Assembly: GCA_002307035.1 (NCBI GenBank)
Contig: DBTL01000052.1
Span: forward strand, 1 to 62,773
DNA: 62,773 nucleotides
Direction: 5' to 3'
Source of the DNA: Bacteroides sp. UBA1317
GTDB lineage: Bacteria; Bacteroidota; Bacteroidia; Bacteroidales; Bacteroidaceae
Every line of letters starts with the position of its first letter. The stretch's first letter is position 1. Position numbers and translations under genes: made by a program. The notes beneath the pieces were generated by a model. That model was not told the origin of the DNA, made no database searches, and saw nothing but the letters and a program-made list of their open reading frames with translations. Shown here in pieces: positions 7,585 through 16,825 of this stretch.

Positions 7585-10274
7585 GAAAACCATTATCACA
7601 TCTTCATCCTATCAAAATCTTATTTTTGATATGTATCATGGCTATTGCCCACCCATACATCAAGGCACAAGCAGCAAGCAGCAAACTCGTTATCAACATA
7701 AAACGAGGAACTCTTGAAAAGTTTACAAATCAAATAGAAAACTCGACTGGATTTTCATTCATTTATGGAGAAGAAGTCAAACTCAAGCATCCACTGACAA
7801 TCAACGTACAAAACAAAACACTGGAAGAAGTTCTTAATCTCGCCTTTACAAATGAGGCCATTGCCTATAAGATCGTAGGTAAACACATCATTCTGCAAGC
7901 AAAAAGAGAAAAGCCTGTAAGTCGGAAATTTACAATCAGCGGATATATTACAGATGCAGAATCTGCAGAAACTTTGATTGGCGCTAATATCTTGGAAAGT
8001 CATCATCACCAAGGCACAAACACCAATTCTTACGGATTCTATAGCATCACATTAGCCGAAGGTACCAATGAGATGAATTATTCATACTTGGGCTATAAAG
8101 CACAGAAATTTCTTTTTAACCTAAAAAAAGACACCTTACTAAATGTACGCCTACAAAATGACAATTTGTTGCAAGAGGTTGTTGTTCTTTCCGATAAAGT
8201 AGAGGCAGGAACAATGGCTACCCAAATGAGTGCCTGCGAGATACCTATGGTACAGATTAAAAACACTCCTAGTTTATTAGGAGAAACGGATCTGTTCAAA
8301 ACGATACAAATGATACCAGGCATACAAACCGGAGTAGAAGGTTCATCAGGATTGTATGTGCGAGGAGGCGGGCCCGACCAAAACTTAATATTGTTAGACG
8401 GAGTACCCGTATACAACGTAGATCATTTATTTGGTTTCTTTTCAGTATTTACACCCGAATCTGTGAAAAAAGTCACTTTGTTTAAAGGCTCTTTTCCTGC
8501 TCGCTTTGGCGGACGTCTCTCTTCTGTTGTTGATGTTCGAAGTAATGATGGAGATATGAAAACGTTTCACGGAGTAGTCAGCATAGGTTTGCTATCGACA
8601 AAGATAAACTTAGAGGGGCCTATCATTAAAAATCGTACGTCATTCAATATCTCGCTCAGGCGTTCATACCTTGATTTATTGATGCAACCATTTATGCCCG
8701 AAGATGAAAAGTTCAGCTATTACTTCTACGATATCAACGCAAAGATTAACCATAAATTTTCAGATAGAAGTCGCCTGTTTGTCAATTTCTACAATGGGAA
8801 AGATCATTATCATTATAGTTATACCGATGACGGAGATTATTCAGACCTTATATATAAGGACAAAACATCTCTTGATTGGGGCAATGTTATTGCATCAGGA
8901 AGATGGAACTACATCTTTAACAACAAACTATTTAGCAATACCACCGTCGCCTATAACAACTACCACCTTGACATGAACGCTACATCATGGAATAAAGGAA
9001 ACAGAGATACAGGTATTTATGAAAATAGCTATAAAGCTGACTATCGCTCCGGAATCTGTGACTTAACTTATCAGATAGATTTTGATTACAACCCTATACC
9101 AACCCATCATATCAAGTTTGGCACTGAATATTTATATCACAGTTTTCGCCCGGAAGTAATGACCTCAAAGGTTTTCGACAAAGAAGAAAATTTTATTCGT
9201 CAAGACACCGCCTATCAGAGCATTTCAAACAGTCATATATACGCCCATGAAGTTTCTGCATACCTAGAAGATAATTTCGACATTTCTTCAAAGTTACGTC
9301 TGAATGCAGGAATGCACCTCTCTATGTTCAATGTCCAAAGAAAGAGTTATTATTCTGTGCAACCTCGTATTTCTGCACGTTATCAATTAATGAAACATCT
9401 CACAATAAAAGCCGCTTATACAAAAATGAGCCAATACATTCACTTACTTTCATCTTCTCCAATTTCGATGCCCACCGATTTATGGGTGCCCGTAACCAAT
9501 AAGATCCATCCGATGCAAGCACATCAGTATTCATTGGGAGGCTATTTCACCGGCATCAAAGGATGGGAGATTTCAGTTGAGGGATATTATAAAGATATGC
9601 AAAACGTGTTAGAATACAAAGACGGGGTAAGCTTCTTTGGATCATCGTCTGGTTGGGAAAGAAAAGTTGAAATGGGGCATGGACGTTCAATGGGTTTAGA
9701 GTTTATGGTCCAAAAGTCAATAGGCAGCACCACCGGATGGATTTCATATTCTTTGAGCAAGAGCGATCGGAAATTCAATAAAGGAGGTATCAATGATGGT
9801 GAACGTTTTCCTTATAAATATGATAGACGTCACAGTGCAAATCTTACAGTTAATCATAAATTGAGCAATCGCATTGACATTGGTGCATCATGGTCTTTTG
9901 CTACTGGTGGAACAACGACTATTCCGGAAGAGGTTACTGCCGTCATCCGGCCGGGCGAGAGCAACAATTACGGTGCCGGTCAGATAGGAACACAAGATTA
10001 TATTGAACATCGCAACAATTATCGACTTCCCGCCAGTCATAAACTAAACATAAGTCTCAACTTTAACAAAAAGACAAAACACGGCATTCGCACTTGGAAC
10101 ATTAGCGTTTATAACGTATACAACGCAATGAATCCTGCTTTTGTCTATCGTCGAAATTTAACCACAGGATATCAGACATCATCTGGTGAGTTCTATTCCA
10201 TTTCGAAACCAGTCATTAAGAAAATAACGATTCTGCCTTGCATCCCATCTGTTACTTACACCTACAAATTTTAA
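7581..10274 (+). CDS. TonB-dependent receptor with STN signalling domain
   Basis: An 897-residue outer-membrane receptor. A signal peptide (about 1-30) is followed by an STN domain (about 33-108), a carboxypeptidase-regulatory-like domain (about 115-200), a plug domain (around 220-330, with YVRGGGPDQNLILLDGVPVYN) and a beta-barrel ending in aromatic Phe897. The STN domain marks it as a transducer acting on the adjacent FecR. It is not a SusC with a SusD partner: the next gene is a DUF4249 lipoprotein. The plug is clearly related to the receptor at 47427-49655. The substrate cannot be inferred from sequence. Confidence 0.9.
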   Translation: MRKPLSHLHPIKILFLICIMAIAHPYIKAQAASSKLVINIKRGTLEKFTNQIENSTGFSFIYGEEVKLKHPLTINVQNKTLEEVLNLAFTNEAIAYKIVGKHIILQAKREKPVSRKFTISGYITDAESAETLIGANILESHHHQGTNTNSYGFYSITLAEGTNEMNYSYLGYKAQKFLFNLKKDTLLNVRLQNDNLLQEVVVLSDKVEAGTMATQMSACEIPMVQIKNTPSLLGETDLFKTIQMIPGIQTGVEGSSGLYVRGGGPDQNLILLDGVPVYNVDHLFGFFSVFTPESVKKVTLFKGSFPARFGGRLSSVVDVRSNDGDMKTFHGVVSIGLLSTKINLEGPIIKNRTSFNISLRRSYLDLLMQPFMPEDEKFSYYFYDINAKINHKFSDRSRLFVNFYNGKDHYHYSYTDDGDYSDLIYKDKTSLDWGNVIASGRWNYIFNNKLFSNTTVAYNNYHLDMNATSWNKGNRDTGIYENSYKADYRSGICDLTYQIDFDYNPIPTHHIKFGTEYLYHSFRPEVMTSKVFDKEENFIRQDTAYQSISNSHIYAHEVSAYLEDNFDISSKLRLNAGMHLSMFNVQRKSYYSVQPRISARYQLMKHLTIKAAYTKMSQYIHLLSSSPISMPTDLWVPVTNKIHPMQAHQYSLGGYFTGIKGWEISVEGYYKDMQNVLEYKDGVSFFGSSSGWERKVEMGHGRSMGLEFMVQKSIGSTTGWISYSLSKSDRKFNKGGINDGERFPYKYDRRHSANLTVNHKLSNRIDIGASWSFATGGTTTIPEEVTAVIRPGESNNYGAGQIGTQDYIEHRNNYRLPASHKLNISLNFNKKTKHGIRTWNISVYNVYNAMNPAFVYRRNLTTGYQTSSGEFYSISKPVIKKITILPCIPSVTYTYKF

Positions 10275-10280
10275 AACAGC

Positions 10281-11285
10281 ATGAAAAAACAGATTCCGCA
10301 TCTCGTCACACTGCTAATGGTATTACTTACAGCTTGCGAAAATGAAATACCTTTTAATATAAAAGACAATTCTCCTAAACTCGTCATTAATGCACTGATT
10401 AATGCCGATAGTGTTAGTAATACAGTTTATCTAAATTTTACCGGTAAATCACAATTCGGCAATGTAAAAGATGCAATAGTAAACATATATGTAAACGACA
10501 TATTAACAGAAACGGCCCAAGCTATTACTGAACAAAGTGAAGCCATTTCACAAAGTAAATTTCTCATTACCTCAACCTTTCATCCGGGAGATATCATTCG
10601 TATTGATGCGACAGCTCATACTAATAACATTGCATATCATGCCTGGGCCGAAGTGAGCGTACCCCAACGTCCACAAATAGTAAGTGTAGACACATGTACC
10701 ATAATGCTTAAAACCTCAACCGGCTTTGGAAAACATTTGCGTTACAAGATACGAATCAAAGACAGGGAGGATGAAGCAAATTTCTATCGAATTATTATTG
10801 AACAACAAAGCATTTTAGATATTACATCGTATAACGGTAAAGATACAACAACAATAATAAAAAGCTATCATATGATCACGCGTGAAGATGTAGTATTAAC
10901 TGACGGACATCCTACAACCAGCGATGACGAAGATAATGGCCTTTTTGAAGAAGCACAAAACATTTATAGTATATTCGACGACGGCCGTTTTACCAATAAA
11001 GAATATACGCTGACTATTTATACAAATTCTTTAGAAGAAAGATGGTCGCCTTACGGGGAGGTTAAACAGTGCCAAGTTGACGTTAAAGCACGTCTATTGA
11101 GTATCACCGAAGCTGAATATTATTACCTGAAAGCCCTTAATATTATAGATTCCGATGCATATATAGAAGGAATAAATGAACCGATAAAATTTCCCAGTAA
11201 CGTACAAGGTGGAACAGGTCTTGTAGGAGTATCTACCGAGCACCAGTACTTACTACATCTACCCATCCAGACGTTCCTCCAATAA
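10281..11285 (+). CDS. DUF4249-type outer-membrane lipoprotein
   Basis: A 334-residue protein with a lipoprotein signal peptide and lipidation Cys19 (LLTAC|ENE). The rest is a beta-rich secreted protein with the general pattern of DUF4249 proteins, which usually sit directly downstream of this class of TonB receptor. It starts 6 nt after the receptor stop, so it is co-expressed. By analogy with SusD it may be an accessory or lid protein for the receptor, but that is inference. A second copy of the receptor/DUF4249 pair is found at 47-50.5 kb. Confidence 0.8.
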   Translation: MKKQIPHLVTLLMVLLTACENEIPFNIKDNSPKLVINALINADSVSNTVYLNFTGKSQFGNVKDAIVNIYVNDILTETAQAITEQSEAISQSKFLITSTFHPGDIIRIDATAHTNNIAYHAWAEVSVPQRPQIVSVDTCTIMLKTSTGFGKHLRYKIRIKDREDEANFYRIIIEQQSILDITSYNGKDTTTIIKSYHMITREDVVLTDGHPTTSDDEDNGLFEEAQNIYSIFDDGRFTNKEYTLTIYTNSLEERWSPYGEVKQCQVDVKARLLSITEAEYYYLKALNIIDSDAYIEGINEPIKFPSNVQGGTGLVGVSTEHQYLLHLPIQTFLQ

Positions 11286-11357
11286 TATACACTAAACTAT
11301 TATTCTCTTTTCACTTCTAAGTGAAATGCGGGCTATCCGCTCCAATCTGTTCAGCAT

Positions 11358-11400
11358 ATTCACCTCTCTCGAATATTCGGGAGAGGTGAATTCTCTTTTT
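11358..11400 (+). terminator. Intrinsic terminator of the sigma/receptor operon
   Basis: A stem of ttcacctctc with gagaggtgaa (arms near 11359-11368 and 11381-11390) is followed by a T-rich tract ending at 11400 and continuing. It lies 73 nt beyond the DUF4249 stop. The remaining gap to 11673 holds a promoter for the next gene and nothing else recognisable. Confidence 0.8.
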
Positions 11401-11579
11401 TCCACTATCCGGCCCCACCGAATGCCAATTAGCCAGCAAGACCCTTTGGATATTACAATTGTATTTCATTTTAGCTTAAACGAGTAACATTTACCTATCC
11501 ACGAATTGACATACATCAATAAAACATGCTATATAACATATTTTTCACTCGCTTCTTTTTATGTTATAAAACATATTCA

Positions 11580-11587
11580 TATCTTTG
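11580..11587 (+). promoter_or_regulatory. -7 promoter element for the small secreted protein
   Basis: TATCTTTG fits TAnnTTTG, 87 nt before the ATG at 11674. The -33 region is AT-rich without an exact TTTG. The predicted 5' untranslated region is about 80 nt. Confidence 0.6.
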
Positions 11588-11673
11588 CAGAAGTAAAAAA
11601 GGAAAATAAGCGCTTAAAATAAGTTTTCAACAAGTATTAGTTTTTAGGTATAACAAATTAAAAAGTAGGGATT

Positions 11674-12027
11674 ATGAAAAGATTAGGATTAACATTAGTG
11701 GCAGCCCTCTGCCTGGCTGTTAGTACATTTGCAGCAGGGAATCAACCTACGACTGCAAAATGGGAAGGAAACATCAACGTAAGTAAGTTGAGCAAATATT
11801 TGAAACTGACTTCTGCTCAGACAGAAGAAGTTGCTAACATCTCTGATTATTTCACTGAACAGATGGGAAAAGCAAGTAACTCATCAAAGAAACAAGACGA
11901 ATTGCTTAAAACTGCAGTTTACGGTAACTTGAAATTGATGAAGAAAACGCTGTCTCCAGAACAATACAGTAAATATACTACAGTTCTGAACATTACTTTG
12001 CAAAACAAAGGAATTGAATTGAAATAA
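11674..12027 (+). CDS. Small secreted protein with two LTxxQ-like segments, function unknown
   Basis: A 117-residue protein with a cleavable signal peptide (about 1-21, ending TFAAG). The mature part is mainly helical. It has LTSAQTEEV near residue 47 and LSPEQYSKY near residue 96, resembling the LTxxQ motifs of Spy/CpxP periplasmic chaperones. The resemblance is limited to those short motifs, so the function is open. It has its own promoter upstream and a terminator downstream, so it is a single-gene transcript. Confidence 0.75.
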   Translation: MKRLGLTLVAALCLAVSTFAAGNQPTTAKWEGNINVSKLSKYLKLTSAQTEEVANISDYFTEQMGKASNSSKKQDELLKTAVYGNLKLMKKTLSPEQYSKYTTVLNITLQNKGIELK

Positions 12028-12050
12028 AATCCATAGATTAAATTATAGAA

Positions 12051-12090
12051 AAAGGGTATTACAGTTTCCGCTGATAATACCCTTTTTTTC
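12051..12090. terminator. Bidirectional intrinsic terminator between convergent genes
   Basis: An 11-bp stem (aaagggtatta at 12051-12061, taatacccttt at 12075-12085) is followed by a T run to 12089, with an A run on the other side. It serves the small secreted protein on plus and the Smr protein on minus. Confidence 0.85.
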
Positions 12091-12094
12091 ATGC

Positions 12095-13135
12095 TTATTT
12101 GATCGTCACCATGGTGGCGCCAAAACCATATTCTTGAAACGATGCGTCTTGTGACTTACATGTGCTATATTTGCGTTTGAGTTCATCCAGAACAGCTTTA
12201 CGCAGCACTCCATCCCCTTTTCCATGGATAAAAACTATTTTCTGCTCACGTTTGCTTTTATATTCCTCCATCACTTCCCGAAACTTCTCCAACTGATAAT
12301 TCAATATCTCGCCACTGCTCATGCCTTTCGTATCATCCAACAATTCATTGATGTGAAGGTCAACTTCTAAAATTGAATTTTTCACATCATGCTTCACCAA
12401 AGGCTGAACCCTAGGTTTATCAATTTCCTTCTTTTGCAATAAAGCCGTTTGAATCTCGTCAGCCGATACATATACCTGCTTAATAGGAAGATCATTCTTC
12501 ACAACATCATAAATCAGGGCCGGTTCAACAAAATAGGCCGATTCACGAAAAGTATGTAATTTGTAGAATTTCACAGTATCAATGCGTAACTCCACACTAA
12601 CCGACGGCTTTTGTGCAAACGTTCTACCGTCTTTGAATGCAATGAGCTCTACAACGAGGCGCTCCATTTCATTGAGAATTTCTTTTGAAAATTCTTCGAG
12701 CAAAAGTTTTGTGTTCGGCTCAAGCAAACCATGAGAACGAGTTTTCCACGCTTTACCCTCAGCATTCAGATAGGTATAATACATATAGTAATTACTATCA
12801 TTCACCAAATACGCCTCAAACGAGGTGCTACTGATCGTTTTTACGTCAACAGGTACAAAAGCAAGAACCACATTCAAGCTGTCACCTCCACGCATTTCTA
12901 CCGGGCGAGCAGTTATTTCAGGTTTGCCCACCTTCACCTCTTCATGCTTAGCAACAGGCGCAGGTTTTCTTTTCAAATTATAGTCATCAGTTTCTATCAC
13001 TACACATTCGCGAGCAAGCATTGGAATCTCAAAACCATCGGTACCTTCAACCAACACGATATCTTTACCCCGAAAACCTTTCACGATTCCCCCACCAACT
13101 TCGCTAAGAAATCGCACTTTATCTCCAATTTTCAT
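12095..13135 (-). CDS. DUF2027 / Smr-domain protein
   Basis: A 346-residue cytoplasmic protein. The N-terminus (1-50) looks like a small SH3/KOW-like beta module (GDKVRFLSEVGGGIVKGF). The middle matches the DUF2027 arrangement common in Bacteroidales. The C-terminal 90 residues form an Smr domain, with DLHI and the signature HGKGDGVLR, the endonuclease-like module also found at the end of MutS2. There is no MutS ATPase here, so it is not MutS2 itself. A nuclease role is inferred from the domain only. It is divergent from queA. Confidence 0.82.
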   Translation of the reverse strand: MKIGDKVRFLSEVGGGIVKGFRGKDIVLVEGTDGFEIPMLARECVVIETDDYNLKRKPAPVAKHEEVKVGKPEITARPVEMRGGDSLNVVLAFVPVDVKTISSTSFEAYLVNDSNYYMYYTYLNAEGKAWKTRSHGLLEPNTKLLLEEFSKEILNEMERLVVELIAFKDGRTFAQKPSVSVELRIDTVKFYKLHTFRESAYFVEPALIYDVVKNDLPIKQVYVSADEIQTALLQKKEIDKPRVQPLVKHDVKNSILEVDLHINELLDDTKGMSSGEILNYQLEKFREVMEEYKSKREQKIVFIHGKGDGVLRKAVLDELKRKYSTCKSQDASFQEYGFGATMVTIK

Positions 13136-13178
13136 AAGCTCATTTACTAATTTGATTCTTTATATCAGCAAATATCGC

Positions 13179-13186
13179 TACTTTTG
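13179..13186 (+). promoter_or_regulatory. -7 promoter element for queA
   Basis: TACTTTTG fits TAnnTTTG. Transcription would start near 13193, so the ATG at 13206 must be the start rather than the in-frame TTG at 13152, which lies upstream of this element. Confidence 0.6.
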
Positions 13187-13205
13187 CCGAGGAAAGAAAG
13201 GAATC

Positions 13206-14432
13206 ATGAAAGAAAACCCCAAACATATACGGATCAGCGAATATAATTATCCGCTTCCGGATGAACGCATCGCTAAGTTTCCCTTACCAATAAGAGATCA
13301 ATCGAAATTACTCGTCTACCGTCATGGTGAGATTACCGAAGATCTGTTTACTTCACTGCCATCTTACCTACCGCAAGGCAGTCTGATGATCTTCAACAAT
13401 ACGAAAGTGATTCAGGCCAGGCTTCATTTCAGAAAAGAGACTGGGGCATTAATAGAGATATTCTGTCTGGAACCCATTGCACCCAATGATTACGTACTCA
13501 ATTTTCAGCAAACTCACCATGCTGCCTGGTTATGCATGATTGGCAACCTAAAGAAGTGGAAAGAGGGTGACCTTCATAAAGAAATAACGGTGAAAGAAAA
13601 AAAAATTATTCTCACTGCTTCTCGAGGAGAATGCCATGGAACAAGCCATTGGATCGACTTCACCTGGAACGACCCTGAAGTGACGTTTGCTGACATATTG
13701 GAAGAATTTGGCGAACTGCCCATTCCTCCATACCTAAACCGTGAAACACAGGAGAGTGATAAAGATACTTATCAAACGGTGTATTCAAAAATAAAAGGTT
13801 CGGTAGCTGCCCCTACTGCCGGTCTTCACTTCACTCCGCAAGTACTGGATGCACTAAAAGAAAAAGGAATAGATTGCGAAGAATTGACTTTGCACGTAGG
13901 TGCCGGAACATTTAAACCTGTGAAAAGTGAAGAAATAAAAGGGCACGCAATGCATACAGAATACATTTCTGTATCTCGCAGCACGCTACAGAAGCTAATA
14001 AAGCATCATGCAGAAGCCATTGCTGTAGGGACCACTTCCGTACGTACACTAGAAAGCTTATATCATATAGGCGTTACACTTTTTAATAACCCCGATGCGC
14101 AGGAGAGTGAATTGCATGTGCAACAATGGCAGCCATACGAAGCAGCAAGCAATTCAGAAATCCCTCCGCTAGAAGCTTTACAATGCATCATTAGCTATCT
14201 CGACCAACACAGTATAGAGACTCTGCATAGCAGTACGCAAATCATCATTGCCCCCGGCTATGACTATAAGATAGTGAAAGCGATAGTTACCAATTTTCAT
14301 CAACCGCAAAGCACTTTATTGTTGCTGGTCTCCGCTTTTGTAAAAGGCAACTGGAAGGCTATATACAACTATGCACTAAGCCACAATTTCCGTTTTCTGA
14401 GTTATGGCGATTCTTCCTTATTAATTCCCTAA
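13206..14432 (+). CDS. queA: QueA, S-adenosylmethionine:tRNA ribosyltransferase-isomerase
   Basis: A 408-residue enzyme from the chosen ATG. It transfers and isomerizes the ribosyl group of SAM onto preQ1-modified tRNA, giving epoxyqueuosine. Family stretches include YPLPDERIAKFPLP at the N-terminus, AAPTAGLHFT in the middle, LHVGAGTFKPV, GTTSVRTLES and TNFHQPQSTLLLLVSAF near the end. The reading frame extends upstream to 13152, but that part overlaps the promoter. It is somewhat longer than the E. coli enzyme, as is usual in Bacteroidetes. It is followed 14 nt later by a Nudix gene. Confidence 0.95.
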   Translation: MKENPKHIRISEYNYPLPDERIAKFPLPIRDQSKLLVYRHGEITEDLFTSLPSYLPQGSLMIFNNTKVIQARLHFRKETGALIEIFCLEPIAPNDYVLNFQQTHHAAWLCMIGNLKKWKEGDLHKEITVKEKKIILTASRGECHGTSHWIDFTWNDPEVTFADILEEFGELPIPPYLNRETQESDKDTYQTVYSKIKGSVAAPTAGLHFTPQVLDALKEKGIDCEELTLHVGAGTFKPVKSEEIKGHAMHTEYISVSRSTLQKLIKHHAEAIAVGTTSVRTLESLYHIGVTLFNNPDAQESELHVQQWQPYEAASNSEIPPLEALQCIISYLDQHSIETLHSSTQIIIAPGYDYKIVKAIVTNFHQPQSTLLLLVSAFVKGNWKAIYNYALSHNFRFLSYGDSSLLIP

Positions 14433-14446
14433 TAAACACATTCTAT

Positions 14447-14950
14447 ATGAACCAAGACAATCAGCAAGAGATTTTTCCTATCGTAGACGAAGATGGAAAC
14501 ATCATCAGCTCCGCCACCCGTGGAGAGTGTCACAGTGGAAGCATGCTGCTACATCCCGTCATTCATCTACATGTATTCAACTCCAAAGGAGAGCTTTATC
14601 TACAAAAACGTCCTGAATGGAAAGACGTACAACCTGGTAAATGGGATACTTCCGTAGGTGGACATGTAGACTTGGGCGAAAGTATCGAGATTGCTCTCAA
14701 GCGAGAAGCGAAAGAAGAACTGGGTATAACTGATTTCATTCCTGAGCAATTCGCCCATTACATTTTTGAATCTGCCCGCGAACGAGAACTGGTCTTTACC
14801 CACAAAACGATATATGATGGCGTGATCTCACCGAGCGACGAACTGGATGGTGGGCGTTTCTGGAGTATTGAAGAGATAAAAGCGAATGTAGGAACAGATA
14901 TATTTACTCCTAATTTTGAAGGTGAAATAGAAAGAACCAAACTCTTCTAA
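14447..14950 (+). CDS. Nudix hydrolase
   Basis: A 167-residue Nudix protein with a complete Nudix box at residues 72-94 (G72, E78, R86, E87, E90, E91, G93). The context before the box (LQKRPEWKDVQPGKWDTSVGGH) is like that of YfcD and isopentenyl-diphosphate-isomerase-like Nudix enzymes. The substrate is unknown. It lies between queA and pabB on the same strand with gaps of 14-15 nt, suggesting one transcript. Confidence 0.88.
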   Translation: MNQDNQQEIFPIVDEDGNIISSATRGECHSGSMLLHPVIHLHVFNSKGELYLQKRPEWKDVQPGKWDTSVGGHVDLGESIEIALKREAKEELGITDFIPEQFAHYIFESARERELVFTHKTIYDGVISPSDELDGGRFWSIEEIKANVGTDIFTPNFEGEIERTKLF

Positions 14951-14965
14951 AGATGAATAAAAAGG

Positions 14966-15955
14966 ATGAGAACTTATGCTAAAGAAGAAGCCAAAACACG
15001 AATTGACTCTCTGGCAAATGCAGGGAAACAATTTGTGTTCATCATTAATTATAAGCAAGACTGTTCCTACATCGAAGAAACCAACAATATCAATTCTGCA
15101 GAGTTGCGATACAATCTGAATGGATATACAGATTGCCACAACGTTCCCACTTCAAAAGAGAAGAAAACAGCGTTTTGTTGGCAACCTCATCCAATTCCTT
15201 TTAGCACATACAACCATTCTTTCCAGCTCGTTCGGAAAAACATTCTGGCCGGAAACAGCTTCCTCACAAATCTAACTTGCAGCACTCCCATATCCACCAA
15301 TCTTACCTTAGAAGAGATATTCTATCGCTCAGAAGCTCCATACAAGTTGTGGATAAAAGATCACTTTGTCTGCTTCTCTCCTGAAATATTTGTACGCATC
15401 CAGCAAGGAAAGATCTTTTCTTACCCCATGAAAGGAACCATAGATGCAAACTTCCCAAATGCCGAAAAGCAACTAATGAGCGATCCGAAAGAAATAGCCG
15501 AGCATGCCACCATTACAGACCTCATTCGCAATGATCTTAGCATCGTGGCCGAACAAGTACAGGTGTTGCGATACCGATACATCGATACCGTACAAACCAA
15601 CCAAGGCCCTATCTTGCAAACAAGCACGGAAATCAGCGGACAGCTTCCTCCCGATTACGGCTCGCATCTGGGTGAAATACTCTTCAAGCTTCTTCCTGCA
15701 GGCTCCATTACGGGGGCCCCAAAACCTAAAACGATGGAGATAATAGGCAAAGCAGAAGATTATGAACGCGGATTTTACACAGGGATAGTTGGTTATTTCG
15801 ATGGTAAGAACCTTGATAGTGCTGTTATGATCCGCTTCATCGAACAAAAGGACGGCGAACTATTCTTTAAAAGTGGAGGTGGAATTACTAGCCAAAGTAA
15901 TGCAAAAAATGAGTACCAAGAAATGATACAGAAAGTTTATGTGCCTATTTATTGA
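14966..15955 (+). CDS. pabB: PabB, aminodeoxychorismate synthase component I
   Basis: A 329-residue chorismate-binding enzyme of the TrpE/PabB family, which forms 4-amino-4-deoxychorismate for p-aminobenzoate and folate. Family signatures are PMKGTIDA, ITGAPKPKTMEII and ERGFYTGIVGYFDG. It is shorter than E. coli PabB (about 450), missing part of the N-terminal half, as in many Bacteroidetes homologues. The next gene, a class IV aminotransferase fold protein, overlaps it by 17 nt and supplies the lyase step, which supports PabB over TrpE. No glutamine amidotransferase subunit is nearby. Confidence 0.88.
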   Translation: MRTYAKEEAKTRIDSLANAGKQFVFIINYKQDCSYIEETNNINSAELRYNLNGYTDCHNVPTSKEKKTAFCWQPHPIPFSTYNHSFQLVRKNILAGNSFLTNLTCSTPISTNLTLEEIFYRSEAPYKLWIKDHFVCFSPEIFVRIQQGKIFSYPMKGTIDANFPNAEKQLMSDPKEIAEHATITDLIRNDLSIVAEQVQVLRYRYIDTVQTNQGPILQTSTEISGQLPPDYGSHLGEILFKLLPAGSITGAPKPKTMEIIGKAEDYERGFYTGIVGYFDGKNLDSAVMIRFIEQKDGELFFKSGGGITSQSNAKNEYQEMIQKVYVPIY

Positions 15956-16526
15956 AACGATACGGATAGAAGACGGTGTGGTGTGTAACCTTGCATACCA
16001 CAACAAAAGAATGAACGAAACTCGTGCTGACCATTTCGGACAGTTACCACCCCTTAATTTATTCGACTATATCACCCCTCCACAAAGTGAAGGTCGCATA
16101 AAGTGCAGAGTGATTTATCAGCAGGAAATAGAAGAAGTAACTTATGCACCATATACCATTCGCCCTATTCATTCCTTGCAATTAATCAATTCAGAAACGA
16201 TTGATTATCATCACAAAAGCACAGACCGAGACACGCTCAACAGTCTTTTTGCCCAACGCTGCAATCAAGACGACGTACTCATCGTAAAGAATGGTTTGCT
16301 AACCGACACCTCCATCGCCAATATAGCCCTCTTTGATGGAAAAAATTGGTTTACACCATCTACCCCGCTACTAAAAGGCACTCAAAGAGCATTTCTCCTC
16401 GATAAAAGATTAATAGATGAAAAACAAATTCGTGTGGAAGACTTGCACTCCTACCAACAAATAGCGCTCTTTAACGCCATGATTCCTTTCGGAGAAATCA
16501 TTCTCAGTACCGACAAAATAGCCTAA
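15939..16526 (+). CDS. pabC: PabC-like aminodeoxychorismate lyase (class IV aminotransferase fold)
   Basis: A 195-residue PLP-dependent protein, shorter than the usual 270 or so residues. The likely PLP lysine is K93 in YHHKSTDR. A second family stretch is LLTDTSIANIALFDG followed by TPLLKGTQR. Its role would be to convert aminodeoxychorismate to p-aminobenzoate and pyruvate. The ATG at 15939 lies inside the end of pabB, so translation is coupled. Function is inferred from fold and neighbour; a branched-chain or D-amino acid aminotransferase is less likely given the size and context. Confidence 0.8.
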   Translation: MCLFIETIRIEDGVVCNLAYHNKRMNETRADHFGQLPPLNLFDYITPPQSEGRIKCRVIYQQEIEEVTYAPYTIRPIHSLQLINSETIDYHHKSTDRDTLNSLFAQRCNQDDVLIVKNGLLTDTSIANIALFDGKNWFTPSTPLLKGTQRAFLLDKRLIDEKQIRVEDLHSYQQIALFNAMIPFGEIILSTDKIA

Positions 16527-16561
16527 ACTGATCTTCTCATAAATAGCTATAGCTTATAATT

Positions 16562-16715
16562 CCAGGGAAGTACAGTTTCCCTTTTGTCTCTAGTAATGAA
16601 ACTAAATATTTAATACGTTGAAACAAAAGGTTTAACGGACTGAAACAAAAGTTTCAACGTATTAAAACTTTTTGTTTCATAGCATAAGAATATCATGAAA
16701 CTTGTATTTCCCTGG
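16562..16715. repeat. Nested palindromic intergenic element
   Basis: Three nested inverted repeats share one axis. The outer arms are 16562-16579 and 16697-16715 (ccagggaa... / ...ttccctgg, one mismatch and one gap). The middle arms are atgaaac at 16596-16602 and gtttcat at 16674-16680. The inner arms are 14 nt and exact (taatacgttgaaac at 16611-16624, gtttcaacgtatta at 16651-16664). It lies between the convergent pabC and GH97 genes and could act as a bidirectional terminator. The rest of the 299-nt gap holds nothing else recognisable. Confidence 0.8.
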
Positions 16716-16825
16716 AAATGGTTGGCTATAATTTTATTTATTTCTATATTTGGTTGACTATAAAAAACACTATACCTAAAATTAGTTTCCTTTCTTTAGC
16801 CTTATTTCCAAACTGAGTTGACCAA

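Noticed and set aside
16527..16825. CRISPR-like array from repeated gtttca/tgaaac motifs
   Set aside because: The repeats are short, alternate in orientation and form nested inverted repeats rather than regularly spaced direct repeats.
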